From: Vibrio aquaticus | Lineage (GTDB): Bacteria; Pseudomonadota; Gammaproteobacteria; Enterobacterales; Vibrionaceae | Assembly: GCF_003970385.1 (NCBI RefSeq) | Contig: NZ_RXZH01000002.1 | Coordinates: forward strand, 496,001-560,000 | Direction of reading: 5' to 3' | DNA length: 64,000 nucleotides | Shown here: positions 1 through 9,823 of the stretch, in pieces | How the letters are laid out: every line of letters begins with the position of its first letter | How positions within the stretch are numbered: the stretch's first letter is position 1 | The notes under the pieces: model-generated | The model's database searches: none | What the model was told of the DNA's origin: nothing | Seen by the model: the letters and a program-made list of their open reading frames with translations, nothing else | Position numbers and translations under genes: made by a program

Positions 1-223
1 TTGCACCTTCTTTAGCCATGCTTTCAGCCAAAATACCGCCGCCGCAGCCAACATCTAAAACCGTTTTCTCAAACAAGCCGTTGGCATTGTCTAACACATA
101 ATTAAGACGAAGAGGGTTGATTTGGTGAAGTGGTTTAAATTCACCTTCAAGATCCCACCAACGAGAGGCCATATCTTCGAACTTTTTGATCTCGTTAGGA
201 TCGACATTTTGTGATTGGGTCAT
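1..223 (-). CDS. ubiG: Ubiquinone biosynthesis O-methyltransferase UbiG, N-terminal part
   Basis: This is a partial gene. Its ATG is at 221-223 and it runs off the left edge after about 74 codons. The translated N-terminus begins [19 protein letters not shown], then RWWD, and has the SAM-binding motif [15 protein letters not shown] near residues 56-69. This is the classic start of UbiG, which O-methylates ring hydroxyls at two steps of ubiquinone synthesis in the cytoplasm or at the inner membrane. It is divergent from gyrA, an arrangement known in other vibrios and enterobacteria. The identification is firm, although only about a third of the usual length (roughly 235 residues) is visible. 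Confidence 0.93.
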   Translation of the reverse strand, partial: MTQSQNVDPNEIKKFEDMASRWWDLEGEFKPLHQINPLRLNYVLDNANGLFEKTVLDVGCGGGILAESMAKEGA

Positions 224-454
224 AACAACTCTATTTATTAACCAGCATCCTTGGATTGAAGGCATTATACCCGTTAAACACTAACACTCCATAGACGGGA
301 TCACTTTTCTCAATTGGTGGATAAAATATAGCCATTTATCAGCAAGATAAATTTCGAGTGTGCAAATTGTCAGCACTTGATTCACAACCAACCTCACAAC
401 CTCATAAAAGGAGAGGGAAAGTGATGCCGAACCACTGAAAACTGTGTTATATTT

Positions 455-483
455 TTGCACCTTAAGCGTATTGTACATACGAT
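455..483 (+). promoter_or_regulatory. Candidate sigma-70 promoter of gyrA
   Basis: TTGCAC at 455-460 and TACGAT at 478-483 are separated by 17 bases and lie about 25 bases before the gyrA ATG. This is the best -35/-10 pair seen by eye in the ubiG-gyrA gap. The rest of the gap (224-454) holds no supportable gene. Confidence 0.4.
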
Positions 484-508
484 CTATAAATAGAGGGATA
501 ATGGCTCT

Positions 509-3136
509 ATGAGCGATCTAGCGAAAGAGATCACGCCCGTAAACATTGAAGATGAGCTTCGAGGTTCATACCTAGACTATGCGATGTCAGTTATCGTTGG
601 TCGTGCTCTTCCAGATGTGCGTGATGGCCTAAAGCCTGTACACCGCCGCGTTTTATTCGCGATGAATGTACTAGGTAACGATTGGAATAAACCATACAAA
701 AAATCTGCCCGTGTTGTTGGCGACGTAATCGGTAAATATCACCCACATGGTGATAGCGCTGTGTACGATACTATCGTACGTATGGCTCAGCCGTTTTCGC
801 TTCGTTACATGCTAGTCGACGGTCAAGGTAACTTCGGTTCGATCGATGGTGACTCAGCGGCGGCAATGCGTTATACAGAAGTTCGCATGGCGAAAATCGC
901 CCATGAACTTTTGGCTGACCTAGACAAAGAGACTGTGGATTACGTACCGAACTACGATGGTACTGAGCAGATCCCTGCAGTTCTTCCTACAAAAATTCCT
1001 AACCTATTGGTAAACGGTGCTTCTGGTATCGCAGTAGGTATGGCAACCAACATCCCACCACATAACCTTGGTGAAGTGATCGATGGCTGTCTTGCATACA
1101 TCAATAATGAAGAGATCACTATTGATGAACTGATGGACTACATTCCTGGTCCTGACTTCCCTACAGCGGCGCTGATCAGCGGTCGTAAAGGCATCGTAGA
1201 CGCGTACAAAACTGGCCGCGGTAAAATCTACATGCGCTCTAAAGCGGAAGTCGAAGCGGACAAGAATGGCAAAGAAACCATTATTGTTACTGAGATTCCT
1301 TACCAAGTTAACAAAGCTCGTCTGATCGAGAAAATTGCTGAACTGGTTAAAGATAAGAAAGTAGAAGGCATCAGTGCACTACGCGATGAGTCAGATAAAG
1401 ACGGTATGCGTATTGTTATTGAATGTAAGCGTGATGCAGTGGGCGAAGTGGTTCTAAACAACCTATACGCACAAACTCAACTGCAAACGACTTTCGGCAT
1501 CAACATGGTTGCACTGAACAATGGTCAGCCACAGCTATTCAACCTAAAAGATATGTTGAAGTGCTTCGTTGATCACCGCCGTGAAGTGGTAACACGTCGT
1601 ACTATCTTCGAACTTAAGAAAGCGCGCGATCGTGCACATATCCTTGAAGCTCTAGCACTTGCACTGGCGAACATTGATGAAATCATCGAACTGATTCGTA
1701 ATGCTGCAACACCTGCTGAAGCAAAAGCTGGCTTAGTTGCTCGCGGTTGGGATCTTGGTAACGTTGCTGCAATGCTTGAAAGCGCTGGTACGGATGCGGC
1801 TCGCCCTGATTGGCTAGAAGCACAATACGGTATCCGTGACGGTCAGTACTACCTGACAGAGACTCAAGCACAAGCGATTCTTGATCTACGCCTACACAAA
1901 CTAACGGGCTTAGAGCACGAGAAGATCCTAGACGAATACAAAGCCCTATTGGACGAAATCAAAGAGCTAATGCATATTCTTGCAAGCACTGAGCGTCTGA
2001 TGGAAGTGATTCGTGAAGAGCTAGAAACAGTTCGTGATGCGTTTGGTGATGTTCGCCGTACTGAAATCACAGCAGCCAGCCATGACATCGACATGGAAGA
2101 GCTTATTGCTCGTGAAGATGTTGTAGTGACACTGTCACATGAAGGTTACGTTAAGTATCAGATCCTAAGCGACTACGAAGCTCAGCGTCGTGGTGGTAAA
2201 GGTAAGAGTGCAACTAAGATGAAAGAAGAAGACTACATTGAACGTCTTCTCGTCGCGAACACTCACGACAACATCTTATGTTTCTCTACTCGCGGTAAGA
2301 CTTACCGTCTGAAAGTGTATCAATTGCCATTAGCAAGTCGTACTGCTCGTGGTAAGCCTATCGTCAACATTCTTCCTCTAGAAGACGGTGAGCGCATTAC
2401 AGCGATCCTACCTGTTGATGAGTTCTCACCAGAGAAGTTCATCTTCATGGCGACAGGTGACGGCACGGTTAAGAAGACGTCTCTAGATCAATTCGCGAAT
2501 GTACGTGCAAACGGTCTAATTGCCGTTAACCTACGTGATGATGACTCACTGATTGGTGTTGATATCACTAACGGTAACAGCGACATCATGCTGTTCTCTA
2601 AAGCGGGTAAAGTTGTTCGCTTTAACGAAGATAAAGTACGTGCAATGGGCCGTACCGCAGCGGGTGTTCGTGGTATGAAGCTTGCTGACGAAGACCAAGT
2701 CGTTTCACTGATTGTTCCTTCTAATGAGGGCGATATCCTAACAGTGACACAAAATGGTTACGGTAAGCGTACTGAACTTGCTGAGTACCCAACCAAAGGT
2801 CGTGCGACTCAAGGCGTTGTATCTATCAAGGTCTCTGATCGTAACGGTCCTGTCGTTGGTGCAGTACAAGTAGAAGAAGGCGACGAGATGATGATGATCA
2901 CCGACGCTGGTACTCTAGTTCGTACACGTGTAGCGGAAGTCAGCCAAGTGGGTCGTAACACACAAGGTGTAACGCTAATCCGTACTGCTGAAGATGAGAA
3001 TGTTGTTGGTCTTCAGCGTATCGATGAAGTTGAAGAGCTTGAATTGCCAGAAGGCGAAGAAGCGGAAGCAACAGAAGCAAACGCGGTAGAAACTTCGGAA
3101 GGACAAACTCCTAACGCTGAAGACTCTCAAGAGTAA
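509..3136 (+). CDS. gyrA: DNA gyrase subunit A
   Basis: This is the breakage-reunion subunit of the type II topoisomerase that introduces negative supercoils, working with GyrB. The 875-residue length is normal. The N-terminus is almost identical to E. coli GyrA, so the active-site tyrosine is Tyr122 ([10 protein letters not shown]). The quinolone-resistance region reads [13 protein letters not shown], with Ser83 and Asp87, the susceptible state at both positions. The GyrA box QRRGGKG needed for DNA wrapping is at residues 559-565, followed by the beta-pinwheel C-terminal domain and an acidic tail rich in Glu (about 840-875). The ATG at 509 is preceded by AGAGGG about 12 bases upstream; an ATG at 501 leads to a stop after three codons. 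A strong terminator follows. Confidence 0.98.
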   Translation: MSDLAKEITPVNIEDELRGSYLDYAMSVIVGRALPDVRDGLKPVHRRVLFAMNVLGNDWNKPYKKSARVVGDVIGKYHPHGDSAVYDTIVRMAQPFSLRYMLVDGQGNFGSIDGDSAAAMRYTEVRMAKIAHELLADLDKETVDYVPNYDGTEQIPAVLPTKIPNLLVNGASGIAVGMATNIPPHNLGEVIDGCLAYINNEEITIDELMDYIPGPDFPTAALISGRKGIVDAYKTGRGKIYMRSKAEVEADKNGKETIIVTEIPYQVNKARLIEKIAELVKDKKVEGISALRDESDKDGMRIVIECKRDAVGEVVLNNLYAQTQLQTTFGINMVALNNGQPQLFNLKDMLKCFVDHRREVVTRRTIFELKKARDRAHILEALALALANIDEIIELIRNAATPAEAKAGLVARGWDLGNVAAMLESAGTDAARPDWLEAQYGIRDGQYYLTETQAQAILDLRLHKLTGLEHEKILDEYKALLDEIKELMHILASTERLMEVIREELETVRDAFGDVRRTEITAASHDIDMEELIAREDVVVTLSHEGYVKYQILSDYEAQRRGGKGKSATKMKEEDYIERLLVANTHDNILCFSTRGKTYRLKVYQLPLASRTARGKPIVNILPLEDGERITAILPVDEFSPEKFIFMATGDGTVKKTSLDQFANVRANGLIAVNLRDDDSLIGVDITNGNSDIMLFSKAGKVVRFNEDKVRAMGRTAAGVRGMKLADEDQVVSLIVPSNEGDILTVTQNGYGKRTELAEYPTKGRATQGVVSIKVSDRNGPVVGAVQVEEGDEMMMITDAGTLVRTRVAEVSQVGRNTQGVTLIRTAEDENVVGLQRIDEVEELELPEGEEAEATEANAVETSEGQTPNAEDSQE

Positions 3137-3153
3137 TACTAAAGCACTAATTT

Positions 3154-3186
3154 AAATGCCGAACTTTATGTTCGGCATTTTTTTTG
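3154..3186 (+). terminator. Intrinsic terminator after gyrA
   Basis: AAATGCCGAAC and GTTCGGCATTT form an 11-bp perfect stem with a five-base loop, followed by a run of eight T. It lies 18 bases after the gyrA stop. Confidence 0.9.
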
Positions 3187-3312
3187 TCTAAATTTAATAG
3201 AGGTCGACCTACGACCATAGAAAATGCGATTTATGTCGCTAAACTATAGGGTACTATTTAGAACATTCGTATTATGATGAAACTCGTGTTCAGTGGGAGA
3301 ATTGAATAATTA

Positions 3313-5088
3313 ATGAGAATAACCAAAGAGCTGCAACATCTAAATACACAGAATAAAGTCATTAAGTATGGCTTAATGGCGGTTTACACCCTTGCTGTCT
3401 ATCTCATTTCCTACACACTCATTATGGAACATCAACTGGTTAGTTGGTTCTATCTCATCTTTCCTATTGCGATGCTGGTGGCCTACGTTAGTCAAAGTCA
3501 CAAGGTGAAACTAAGCGCCTCCATTCTTTCACTCATCGTTTTATTTGGCGGTGGCATTGTTGAGCCATTAAAGCTCGACGCCATAGAAGAATCATTCATT
3601 GTCTTACCACTTTGCTACATCATTCTATTCCCAGGCTCTCTATGGCCAATTGCGATTTGTGCAGGCCTTATTGTTAGCTATTTAGTCGACCTACCACCTG
3701 AAGAGTTTGACGAATTCATTGAAGATGCGATAGAAGTCGCCTTCATTACGGTCTTTGCGACGATCATGACGTACTTTCAACAAAAATCTGAAAAGCAGTC
3801 TTACCAGTATAAAAGGGCAAGTTTAACCGACTACTTAACCAAGTTACCTAACAGAAAAGCATTTTTCGCTGCGGTGGAACGCCTTGAAAGCAAAGGGGAG
3901 CTTGATTATGCCGCATTGCAAATTGGGCTGGATAACCTGAAGAATGTTAATGACAATCTTGGCTACGGATATGGCGACCAATTGCTTCTCAAATTTTCAC
4001 AGAAAGTGGCTAGTGTCGTTGGTGACGATATCAGCTTGTATCGATTAGGAGGGGATGATCTTATCGCGATTATTCCAATACATTCGGGGAATCTAGCACC
4101 AGTTGAGAAAATCATGGATGGCTTACGCTTGGATTACGATTCAATTTGTAACATTCATAATACTTCCCACCGCCTAAGATATTATGCGGGAATTGCGTTA
4201 CTGAGTGACGCACAGAACAACATCAAGGTATGGGGCAAAAATGTCGATGTGGCTTTGGCGAAAAGTAAGAAGCGAGGGGATAGCACTATCCAATGGTATG
4301 ACGATGAGTTGATGAATGAAACCATCCGAGATCACCAAGTTGAGATTGAGCTGAAAGGTGCGATCGCGAATAAGCAGCTCTATTTGGTTTACCAACCTAA
4401 GGTCAATGTTAAAGATGGCAGCATCATAGGCGCTGAAGCCCTTTTACGTTGGCAGCACCCTGATCTTGGATTAGTACCGCCGTTCGACTTTATTGGTATT
4501 GCTGAAAAAACCGCTGAGATTATTCCGATCGGCCGATGGGTTATTGAAGAGGCGATTCGACAAGGGTGCGAATGGCATCATAAGGGCTACAATATCTGTA
4601 TTTCGATTAATGTATCGAGCGTTCAGTTTTCTCACGACGATATCTTTCCCTTTATCAAAGAAACCCTAGAACGCTGCCAGCTCCCCCCTCAGTATTTACA
4701 GATTGAAATTACAGAAACTGCCATGATGGATAAGTATTCCCACGTTGCTGAAACCTGCCATCAGCTCAGAGATATTGGGGTTTCCATTGCGATCGATGAC
4801 TTTGGTGTCGAGTACTCTTCACTCAATTACCTCAAGAAACTGCCTATCGATGTGGTGAAAATAGACAAGTCATTCATTGATGAATGCGTTCAGGATAAGA
4901 CTGACCACATGATTGTGCGTACCATCATCCAAATGGCGCATAACCTAGGTAAAACAGCCATTGCTGAAGGTGTCGAGTCGAATGAGCAGCTCGTGCTATT
5001 AAAAGCAGAAAACTGCCATCAGTTTCAAGGTTACCTTTTCTCAAAACCAATCTTACCTAACGAATTCGAATCGTTACTCAAACGGTAA
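3313..5088 (+). CDS. Membrane GGDEF-EAL protein, probable c-di-GMP phosphodiesterase
   Basis: This 591-residue inner-membrane protein has about five hydrophobic segments in residues 18-155, a degenerate GGDEF domain (about 168-330) and an EAL domain (about 340-588). The cyclase signature reads GGDDL (246-250) instead of GGDEF, and the usual metal-binding DxD region reads IGLDNLKNVND, so cyclase activity is doubtful. The EAL domain looks intact: EALLRWQHP (375-383), INVSSVQF, EITETAMM, IDDFGVEYSS, VVKIDKSF, AEGVES and a late FQGYLFSKP. The likely role is hydrolysis of c-di-GMP to pGpG under control of the membrane domain, with the GGDDL domain perhaps binding GTP as an activator. It stands as a single gene. 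GGGAGA lies 13 bases before the ATG. I do not recognise the N-terminal sensor as a named MASE domain. Confidence 0.88.
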   Translation: MRITKELQHLNTQNKVIKYGLMAVYTLAVYLISYTLIMEHQLVSWFYLIFPIAMLVAYVSQSHKVKLSASILSLIVLFGGGIVEPLKLDAIEESFIVLPLCYIILFPGSLWPIAICAGLIVSYLVDLPPEEFDEFIEDAIEVAFITVFATIMTYFQQKSEKQSYQYKRASLTDYLTKLPNRKAFFAAVERLESKGELDYAALQIGLDNLKNVNDNLGYGYGDQLLLKFSQKVASVVGDDISLYRLGGDDLIAIIPIHSGNLAPVEKIMDGLRLDYDSICNIHNTSHRLRYYAGIALLSDAQNNIKVWGKNVDVALAKSKKRGDSTIQWYDDELMNETIRDHQVEIELKGAIANKQLYLVYQPKVNVKDGSIIGAEALLRWQHPDLGLVPPFDFIGIAEKTAEIIPIGRWVIEEAIRQGCEWHHKGYNICISINVSSVQFSHDDIFPFIKETLERCQLPPQYLQIEITETAMMDKYSHVAETCHQLRDIGVSIAIDDFGVEYSSLNYLKKLPIDVVKIDKSFIDECVQDKTDHMIVRTIIQMAHNLGKTAIAEGVESNEQLVLLKAENCHQFQGYLFSKPILPNEFESLLKR

Positions 5089-5287
5089 CCGAGCTGAATT
5101 TTTTATTCATATTTCTTCATGGCTAAGTGTCAACTTTGAGTATTTGTCAGGCTCTTGACGCCATAAAAATGCCGTAAATACAAGCATCTATTAAATTTAT
5201 TAAAAATAGTCGAAATTTCGTGCGTAAGTGTTTTCTTACTTGTAAACTCAGCGCTCCCTAACTGTTCCCAAACCTTTTATTGACACT

Positions 5288-7171
5288 ATGAAACTTTCTT
5301 TAAAACAGAAACTGATTGGCGCTAGCCTATTGGCTGTTGTGCTAATGGCAAGTGCACTGACTTGGCTGTCTGCGGACCAGCTATATAAACAAACACGAAA
5401 CGGCGTTTATGCTCGTGCTGACAGCCTAGCGACCGCGGCATCAGAAGGCATCTCTGATTGGATTGAAATTCGAAAAGACATCGCGACTGCATTTAACGAT
5501 TACAGCCAAGAAGCTGATGTTGTTCCCTATTTACAGCAAGCTCGCAAAGCGGGTGGGTTCGATGATATTTTCTTAGGTACACCGGAAGGCGGTATGTACC
5601 GTTCACACCCTGAGCGTAATCGAGCTGACTATGACCCTCGCGTACGTCCTTGGTATATCGATGCAAACAATGCGGGCAAACAAATCGTAACGACCGCGTA
5701 TAAAGATGCGATCACCAATGCACTCCTTGTCACGATCGCAGAGCCGATTCGTCGCAATGGACAATTTGTTGGTGTTGTGGGTGCCGATGTTTTGATTGAC
5801 CAGTTGATCAATGACGTTATTAACCTAGACGCGGGTGATAATGCTTACGCAATGCTGATCGGTACTCAAGACGGCACGTTCCTCGCTCACCCGGATAAAG
5901 CACTTTCACTACAACCGGTTACAGCATTGTCTAAAGAATTAAGCTTACGTGCGATAGAAGACGCAGCGAATTCTGGTTCGATAGAGATTGTGAAACGTGG
6001 CGGTGTAGAAAAACTGTATTACTTCACTAAAGTGGAAGGTACCGATTGGATTTTTGCTATCGAAATGGACCGTGCGACTGAAGAAGCTGCCCATACCGAG
6101 CTACTACAAAGCCTAATCATCACAGCAATCGTTATTACGCTTATTGTAATCGCAGTGGTTTCTTGGTTGGTTAACTTCCTATTCCGAGATTTAGTTCGAG
6201 TTTCTGACGCACTGGAAGAAATTGCCTCTGGTGAAGGTGACCTTACTCAACGTCTAGAACCACGCAGTGATGATGAAGTCGGCCAATTGGCAAACAACTT
6301 CAACATCTTTGTAGGCAATATGCATGCGATGGTAACCAAACTGAGTGTGGTTTCTGCTTCTCTTTCCGAGCAGTCAAAGCAGACCGCGCAACAAGCGGAA
6401 GAACGTAGTGCACGTATCCGTCTACAACAAGACGAGATTAACATGGTAGCTACCGCGATCAACGAGATGGCAGCAGCTACCCAAGAGATTGCCGGTAATG
6501 CTGACAACACGGCGCAAAATTCTTCTGAAGCCGTGACTGCGTGTGTGCATGGTGGTGAGCAAGTTGTTCAAACTCAAGGCTCGATCCAGAACCTAGCGAC
6601 TGAAGTTCAAGTGGCGACGGAAGTTATTCAAGAGCTTGAAGTTCACGGCAACAGCATCAACACGATCTTGTCGACAATCCAAGACATCGCTGAGCAAACA
6701 AACTTGCTTGCACTTAACGCAGCCATTGAAGCGGCTCGTGCGGGTGAACAAGGTCGCGGCTTCGCAGTAGTAGCCGATGAAGTTCGTGTTCTAAGCCAAC
6801 GCACTCATGCTTCAACGCAAGAGATTCAACAGATGATTGAAACGCTGCAAGGTACGACTGGTAAAGCAGTAAGCATTATGGGCGATAGCCGTCAGCTTGC
6901 CGATACGAGCGTGGCTGACGCAGATTCAGCGGCGGTTAGCCTGACTCAAATTCAGACAGCTGTTGAACGAATTAGCGATATGGCGACACAAATTGCGTCT
7001 GCAGCGGAAGAACAAGCATCTGTAACGTCAGAGATTACACGCAATACGGTTGGTATTCGTGATGTGTCAAATGAACTGGCTGATGAAGCACACGATGCAG
7101 CATCACAAGCTGCCCAGCTCTCAGAACTTTCTCATGAGCTAGAGCAAGAGATTCAACGCTTTAAGTTGTAA
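5288..7171 (+). CDS. Methyl-accepting chemotaxis protein with dCache sensor
   Basis: This 627-residue chemoreceptor has TM1 at about 7-29, a periplasmic dCache_1 domain (about 35-270), TM2 (about 275-297), HAMP, and the long signalling coiled coil with the family hairpin tip around [20 protein letters not shown]. The ligand region reads [11 protein letters not shown] (about 114-124) and later VVGADVLID. That fits the Y-x4-R-x-W-Y-x-D plus distal D pattern known from dCache domains that bind free amino acids, so an amino-acid attractant is a reasonable inference. The C-terminus (QRFKL) has no NWETF-type CheR tether. The gene is monocistronic with its own terminator; no clear Shine-Dalgarno precedes the ATG. 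Confidence 0.93.
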   Translation: MKLSLKQKLIGASLLAVVLMASALTWLSADQLYKQTRNGVYARADSLATAASEGISDWIEIRKDIATAFNDYSQEADVVPYLQQARKAGGFDDIFLGTPEGGMYRSHPERNRADYDPRVRPWYIDANNAGKQIVTTAYKDAITNALLVTIAEPIRRNGQFVGVVGADVLIDQLINDVINLDAGDNAYAMLIGTQDGTFLAHPDKALSLQPVTALSKELSLRAIEDAANSGSIEIVKRGGVEKLYYFTKVEGTDWIFAIEMDRATEEAAHTELLQSLIITAIVITLIVIAVVSWLVNFLFRDLVRVSDALEEIASGEGDLTQRLEPRSDDEVGQLANNFNIFVGNMHAMVTKLSVVSASLSEQSKQTAQQAEERSARIRLQQDEINMVATAINEMAAATQEIAGNADNTAQNSSEAVTACVHGGEQVVQTQGSIQNLATEVQVATEVIQELEVHGNSINTILSTIQDIAEQTNLLALNAAIEAARAGEQGRGFAVVADEVRVLSQRTHASTQEIQQMIETLQGTTGKAVSIMGDSRQLADTSVADADSAAVSLTQIQTAVERISDMATQIASAAEEQASVTSEITRNTVGIRDVSNELADEAHDAASQAAQLSELSHELEQEIQRFKL

Positions 7172-7190
7172 CTCTTACTCACAGACTTCC

Positions 7191-7216
7191 AAGCCCCGTT
7201 CCTCGGGGCTTTTTTA
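7191..7216 (+). terminator. Intrinsic terminator after the chemoreceptor gene
   Basis: AAGCCCCG/CGGGGCTT form an 8-bp GC-rich stem with loop TTCCT, followed by a run of T, 20 bases after the stop codon. Confidence 0.9.
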
Positions 7217-7282
7217 TGTCTGTCATTAGCCTCAGCAGCTAATCCGTGGTCTAAACTTTTAGAGTAAGAGCAAGGAGAATGA

Positions 7283-7783
7283 ATGATGGAACGATTATTA
7301 CGAGTGTTGATGATTGGGGTAATGGCAGTTTCGTTGAGCAGCTATGCAGAAGAAGAAACCGAAGACGAATCTGACGTAACTAAATCACCACCTGCGATTG
7401 GTGAACTTGATACTGATGGCGATGGGGTCGTGTCAGAAGAAGAGTTTAACCTATTCCGTGGAAGTGGTGAGGAAGAAGAGGAAGACGAAGATGGTGGCCT
7501 TAGCGCCTTTGCGTCATTCGATAGGGATCGAGACGGCGTCGTGACTGAAGCAGAGCTAGCCGCCCACCCCAAATATTCTAATCCAGGCAATGGCACAGGG
7601 GAGTTGAAAGCCCTTAAGCAAGAGGCTCAAACGAACTCGAATCGTGCGGAGTCTAAAGGGCAAAATAAAAGCAGTAGCCAAGGTAATAGAGGAAACAGCG
7701 GGAATAAAGGGAATAGTGGTAATAAAGGGAATAGTGGTAATAAAGGGGGAGGGAGCAGTAATAAAGGCGGCAAAGATAAATAG
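7283..7783 (+). CDS. Secreted EF-hand protein with Gly-Asn-Lys repeat tail
   Basis: This 166-residue protein has a probable signal peptide (MMERLLRVLMIGVMAVSLSS, cleavage near SYA-EE). Two EF-hand loops are visible: DTDGDGVVSEEEF (about 44-56) and DRDRDGVVTEAEL (about 80-92). Both have Asp/Glu at calcium-ligand positions, so calcium binding outside the cytoplasm is likely. An acidic linker joins them. After residue 115 the chain changes to a basic, low-complexity tail with three NSGNKG-type repeats. AAGGAG at 7272-7277 serves the ATG at 7283, or the one directly after it at 7286. It sits alone between two terminators. Its function is not known; a matrix or surface role would be a guess. Confidence 0.8.
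   Translation: MMERLLRVLMIGVMAVSLSSYAEEETEDESDVTKSPPAIGELDTDGDGVVSEEEFNLFRGSGEEEEEDEDGGLSAFASFDRDRDGVVTEAELAAHPKYSNPGNGTGELKALKQEAQTNSNRAESKGQNKSSSQGNRGNSGNKGNSGNKGNSGNKGGGSSNKGGKDK
7691..7744 (+). repeat. Three tandem 18-bp repeats inside the EF-hand gene
   Basis: The unit encodes Gly-Asn-Ser-Gly-Asn-Lys. Copies start at 7691, 7709 and 7727. The last two are identical (GGGAATAGTGGTAATAAA) and the first differs at synonymous positions. Length change by slippage would stay in frame. Confidence 0.85.
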
Positions 7784-7791
7784 TGAATACA

Positions 7792-7822
7792 AAAACGCGC
7801 TCAAAAAAAGAGCGCGTTTTAA
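7792..7822. terminator. Bidirectional terminator between the EF-hand gene and purC
   Basis: AAAACGCGCTC and GAGCGCGTTTT pair around a run of A. The plus strand ends in TTTTAAAA and the minus strand in TTTTTG, so the hairpin can serve both convergent genes. Confidence 0.85.
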
Positions 7823-7843
7823 AATACTCTCAGCGAGTAAAGC

Positions 7844-8947
7844 TTAATCAATCAAGCCATAGTCACGAGCAAGAACGTCGATGATTTCTTGTTTAGGGTT
7901 CTCACTTAACGTGATCTTCTCATCGGTAATCTTTTCTGCGAGCCCAATGTATGTCTTAGAAATTGCCTGTAGTGCGTCAAGAGGAAGGGCATTCTCGCGA
8001 GCAAGCGCTTCGCGCTCATCCATGCGCTCTTTGTTTAGCAGGATATCTGGGTCAGGGAAGTGGTTAAGTAAGAACTGACGAAACCCTTCTTTTGAGTTTT
8101 CGACAATGTTACCAGCTTCATACTCTTTCTCGTCCCAAATACGAGAGGAATCAGGGGTACCGACTTCATCCATATAGATAAGCTTTTCATTACCAGCTGC
8201 GTCATGCACGTAGCCAAACTCAAACTTGGTATCTACAAAGATTTGGTCAACTTGCGCGAGTGCATCGCTAATCACGACAAACCCTTCGCGAAGTAGCTTT
8301 TCGTATAATGCGATATCTTCGGCTTTTGAAAAGTTAAAGGCTGCAAAGTTATCTTCAATGTTCTGGCGAGTAATGTTGACATCATCGGCTTCAGGTACGC
8401 CCGGAATCCCTTTTAAAATGCCTTTCGTTGATGGTGTCATGAGCAGTTCTGGCAGAGCTTTATCTTTTTGTAGATTTTCTGGAAGTTGAATACCACAGAA
8501 TTCACGCTCGCCTTTATCGTATGCACGCCACATTGAACCAGTGATATATTGGCGACAAATTGCCTCAATCATGATCGGTTTGGCTTTTTGAACAATCCAA
8601 ACGAACGGGTGAGGGATATCTAGAATGTGACTGTCAGCAAGGCCATTATCTTTAAACAGCTTAAACCAGTGGTTAGAGATAGCATTGAGTGCAGCGCCTT
8701 TACCCGGTACGCCTTGTAAGCCACCTTCAGCGTGCCAAATACAATCGAATGCAGAGATGCGATCACTGATCACCATGATAGCAAGTGGGGCATCTGGTGC
8801 TACGTCGTAGCCTTTCTCTTTAATCAGACGTTTGCTGTCTTCTTCTGTTAGCCAATATACAGAGCGAACTTTGCCACTGTGAACCGGTTTATCAGTACGA
8901 ATTGGAAGATCATCATTTACGGCAAGAACTTGGTCAGCGAGACTCAT
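7844..8947 (-). CDS. purC: SAICAR synthase (phosphoribosylaminoimidazole-succinocarboxamide synthase), long form
   Basis: This enzyme ligates aspartate to CAIR, using ATP, in purine nucleotide synthesis in the cytoplasm. The 367-residue chain is much longer than E. coli PurC (237) and closer to the yeast Ade1-like type. Visible family motifs are [10 protein letters not shown] (about 24-33), [13 protein letters not shown] (about 58-70), [28 protein letters not shown] and [14 protein letters not shown]. This long form is, to my knowledge, the usual purC of vibrios. It is a single gene, with a PurR operator about 100 bases before its ATG, so repression by PurR with hypoxanthine or guanine is expected. 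The bidirectional hairpin at 7792-7822 ends it. Confidence 0.95.
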   Translation of the reverse strand: MSLADQVLAVNDDLPIRTDKPVHSGKVRSVYWLTEEDSKRLIKEKGYDVAPDAPLAIMVISDRISAFDCIWHAEGGLQGVPGKGAALNAISNHWFKLFKDNGLADSHILDIPHPFVWIVQKAKPIMIEAICRQYITGSMWRAYDKGEREFCGIQLPENLQKDKALPELLMTPSTKGILKGIPGVPEADDVNITRQNIEDNFAAFNFSKAEDIALYEKLLREGFVVISDALAQVDQIFVDTKFEFGYVHDAAGNEKLIYMDEVGTPDSSRIWDEKEYEAGNIVENSKEGFRQFLLNHFPDPDILLNKERMDEREALARENALPLDALQAISKTYIGLAEKITDEKITLSENPKQEIIDVLARDYGLID

Positions 8948-9043
8948 CTAGACATTCCTATCTTAAAGCAACGTGGAAATTATCATTAGAGATAATGGAT
9001 TTGAGTCGCATGATACCAGAACTATTTGTGGCTACCAGAGAAA

Positions 9044-9059
9044 AAGCAAACGTTTGCTT
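9044..9059. promoter_or_regulatory. PurR operator upstream of purC
   Basis: AAGCAAACGTTTGCTT is a perfect 16-bp palindrome with the core GCAAACGTTTGC of the PurR consensus. It lies 97 bases before the purC start, on the promoter side. Confidence 0.88.
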
Positions 9060-9100
9060 AATTTTTTACTTATCGCTTAAAGTTCGCTTGATGATTAGCC

Positions 9101-9130
9101 AAAAAAGAAAACCCCCTCGTAGGGAGGGGG
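9101..9130 (-). terminator. Intrinsic terminator after sulA
   Basis: Read on the minus strand, CCCCCTC pairs with GAGGGGG around a five-base loop, and the downstream strand is TTTTCTTTTTT. It lies about 30 bases past the sulA stop. Confidence 0.88.
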
Positions 9131-9158
9131 CAAAAGGCAGTGACTATCGTTGAGCTTG

Positions 9159-9554
9159 TTAATGGTACTGGTTAACTCTGCCCTCAACGAAAAAGACTTC
9201 ACACTGAAACTGATGAGCAAGTGAGACTAGCAAACTCTGCTCGACAGCTGGAATATTGGTCGATGCGACTACAGCACTCGCATTACCAGATTGAATCGCT
9301 TTTTTTACAATCTCAAACTCGCTCTGAGTATGAGAAGGTTTCATCTGAATGATCTTTTGGCAGCTAATATGAGACGCAGCAAACTGGTCGTAATTAGGGC
9401 GAGGGCATTCAGAGGTAAATAAAATCCACTGGCTCTGATCGGACAGGCCTGCAAGACGATGTAACGTAGAATGGTCAATATTCATTGGCTGAGTTGGTTG
9501 AGCAAGAGCATTAAACTTAGAGAATGCGCGAGCTGTCTGTTGTGCCTGAATCAT
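9159..9554 (-). CDS. sulA: SOS cell division inhibitor SulA
   Basis: SulA blocks septation by binding FtsZ during the SOS response. The protein is 131 residues from the start preferred here. The segment around IIQMKPSHTQSEFEIVKKAI, then SGNASAVV, matches the SulA core (E. coli: MQLSQLSPCHTVESMVRAL, then TGNYSVVIG), and the C-terminus ends NQYH like NLYH in E. coli. An in-frame ATG at 9575 exists, but it lies against the LexA box. The ATG at 9554 has AAAGGA nine bases before it and is the better start. It is shorter than enterobacterial SulA (about 169) at the N-terminus. The LexA box at 9577-9592 predicts DNA-damage induction. Lon cleavage via the C-terminus is known in E. coli and is only an inference here. 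Confidence 0.88.
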   Translation of the reverse strand: MIQAQQTARAFSKFNALAQPTQPMNIDHSTLHRLAGLSDQSQWILFTSECPRPNYDQFAASHISCQKIIQMKPSHTQSEFEIVKKAIQSGNASAVVASTNIPAVEQSLLVSLAHQFQCEVFFVEGRVNQYH

Positions 9555-9576
9555 AATAACTGTTCCTTTGTACATG

Positions 9577-9592
9577 CTGTATGCTTATACAG
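9577..9592. promoter_or_regulatory. LexA (SOS) box of sulA
   Basis: CTGTATGCTTATACAG fits CTGT-N8-ACAG perfectly and is close to the full SOS consensus. It lies just before the sulA ribosome-binding site and overlaps the probable -10 region (TTGATC about 17 bases upstream on the minus strand). Confidence 0.92.
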
Positions 9593-9769
9593 TAGTTATT
9601 TTTGGCTTTATGATCAAGTTTTTTTGTGTATTTTTTCAGCGTAAAAAAGTGAAAATAAGCATGGGTTTTTATTTAAGTTATTGATTGTAAATAGTTATGA
9701 GGATTTTCTTGTGATGGGGAGTATTCAATTTGAAAAGTAGAAATGTGATAAAGCGCACGTGGTTTTATA

Positions 9770-9800
9770 CAGTGTTATACAGTAGTGCTGTATAACACTG
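9770..9800. repeat. 13-bp perfect inverted repeat downstream of the glycerophosphodiesterase gene
   Basis: CAGTGTTATACAG (9770-9782) and CTGTATAACACTG (9788-9800) flank a five-base spacer. It lies 24 bases past the end of the gene at 9824-10525 but has no T run on the minus strand, so it is a poor intrinsic terminator. TATACAGT occurs twice in tandem here and once in the nearby LexA box. It may be an mRNA-stabilising hairpin or a protein site. Confidence 0.7.
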
Positions 9801-9823
9801 GATAAAAGAAAGGAGTAATTAAA

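Noticed and set aside
1204..1306. Long antisense frames within gyrA and other conserved genes.
   Set aside because: They mirror codon bias of the real genes on the other strand and carry no start signals.
7691..7744. Tandem repeats considered as a CRISPR-like array.
   Set aside because: Units abut without spacers and keep the reading frame of the EF-hand gene. No CRISPR array was found anywhere in the window.
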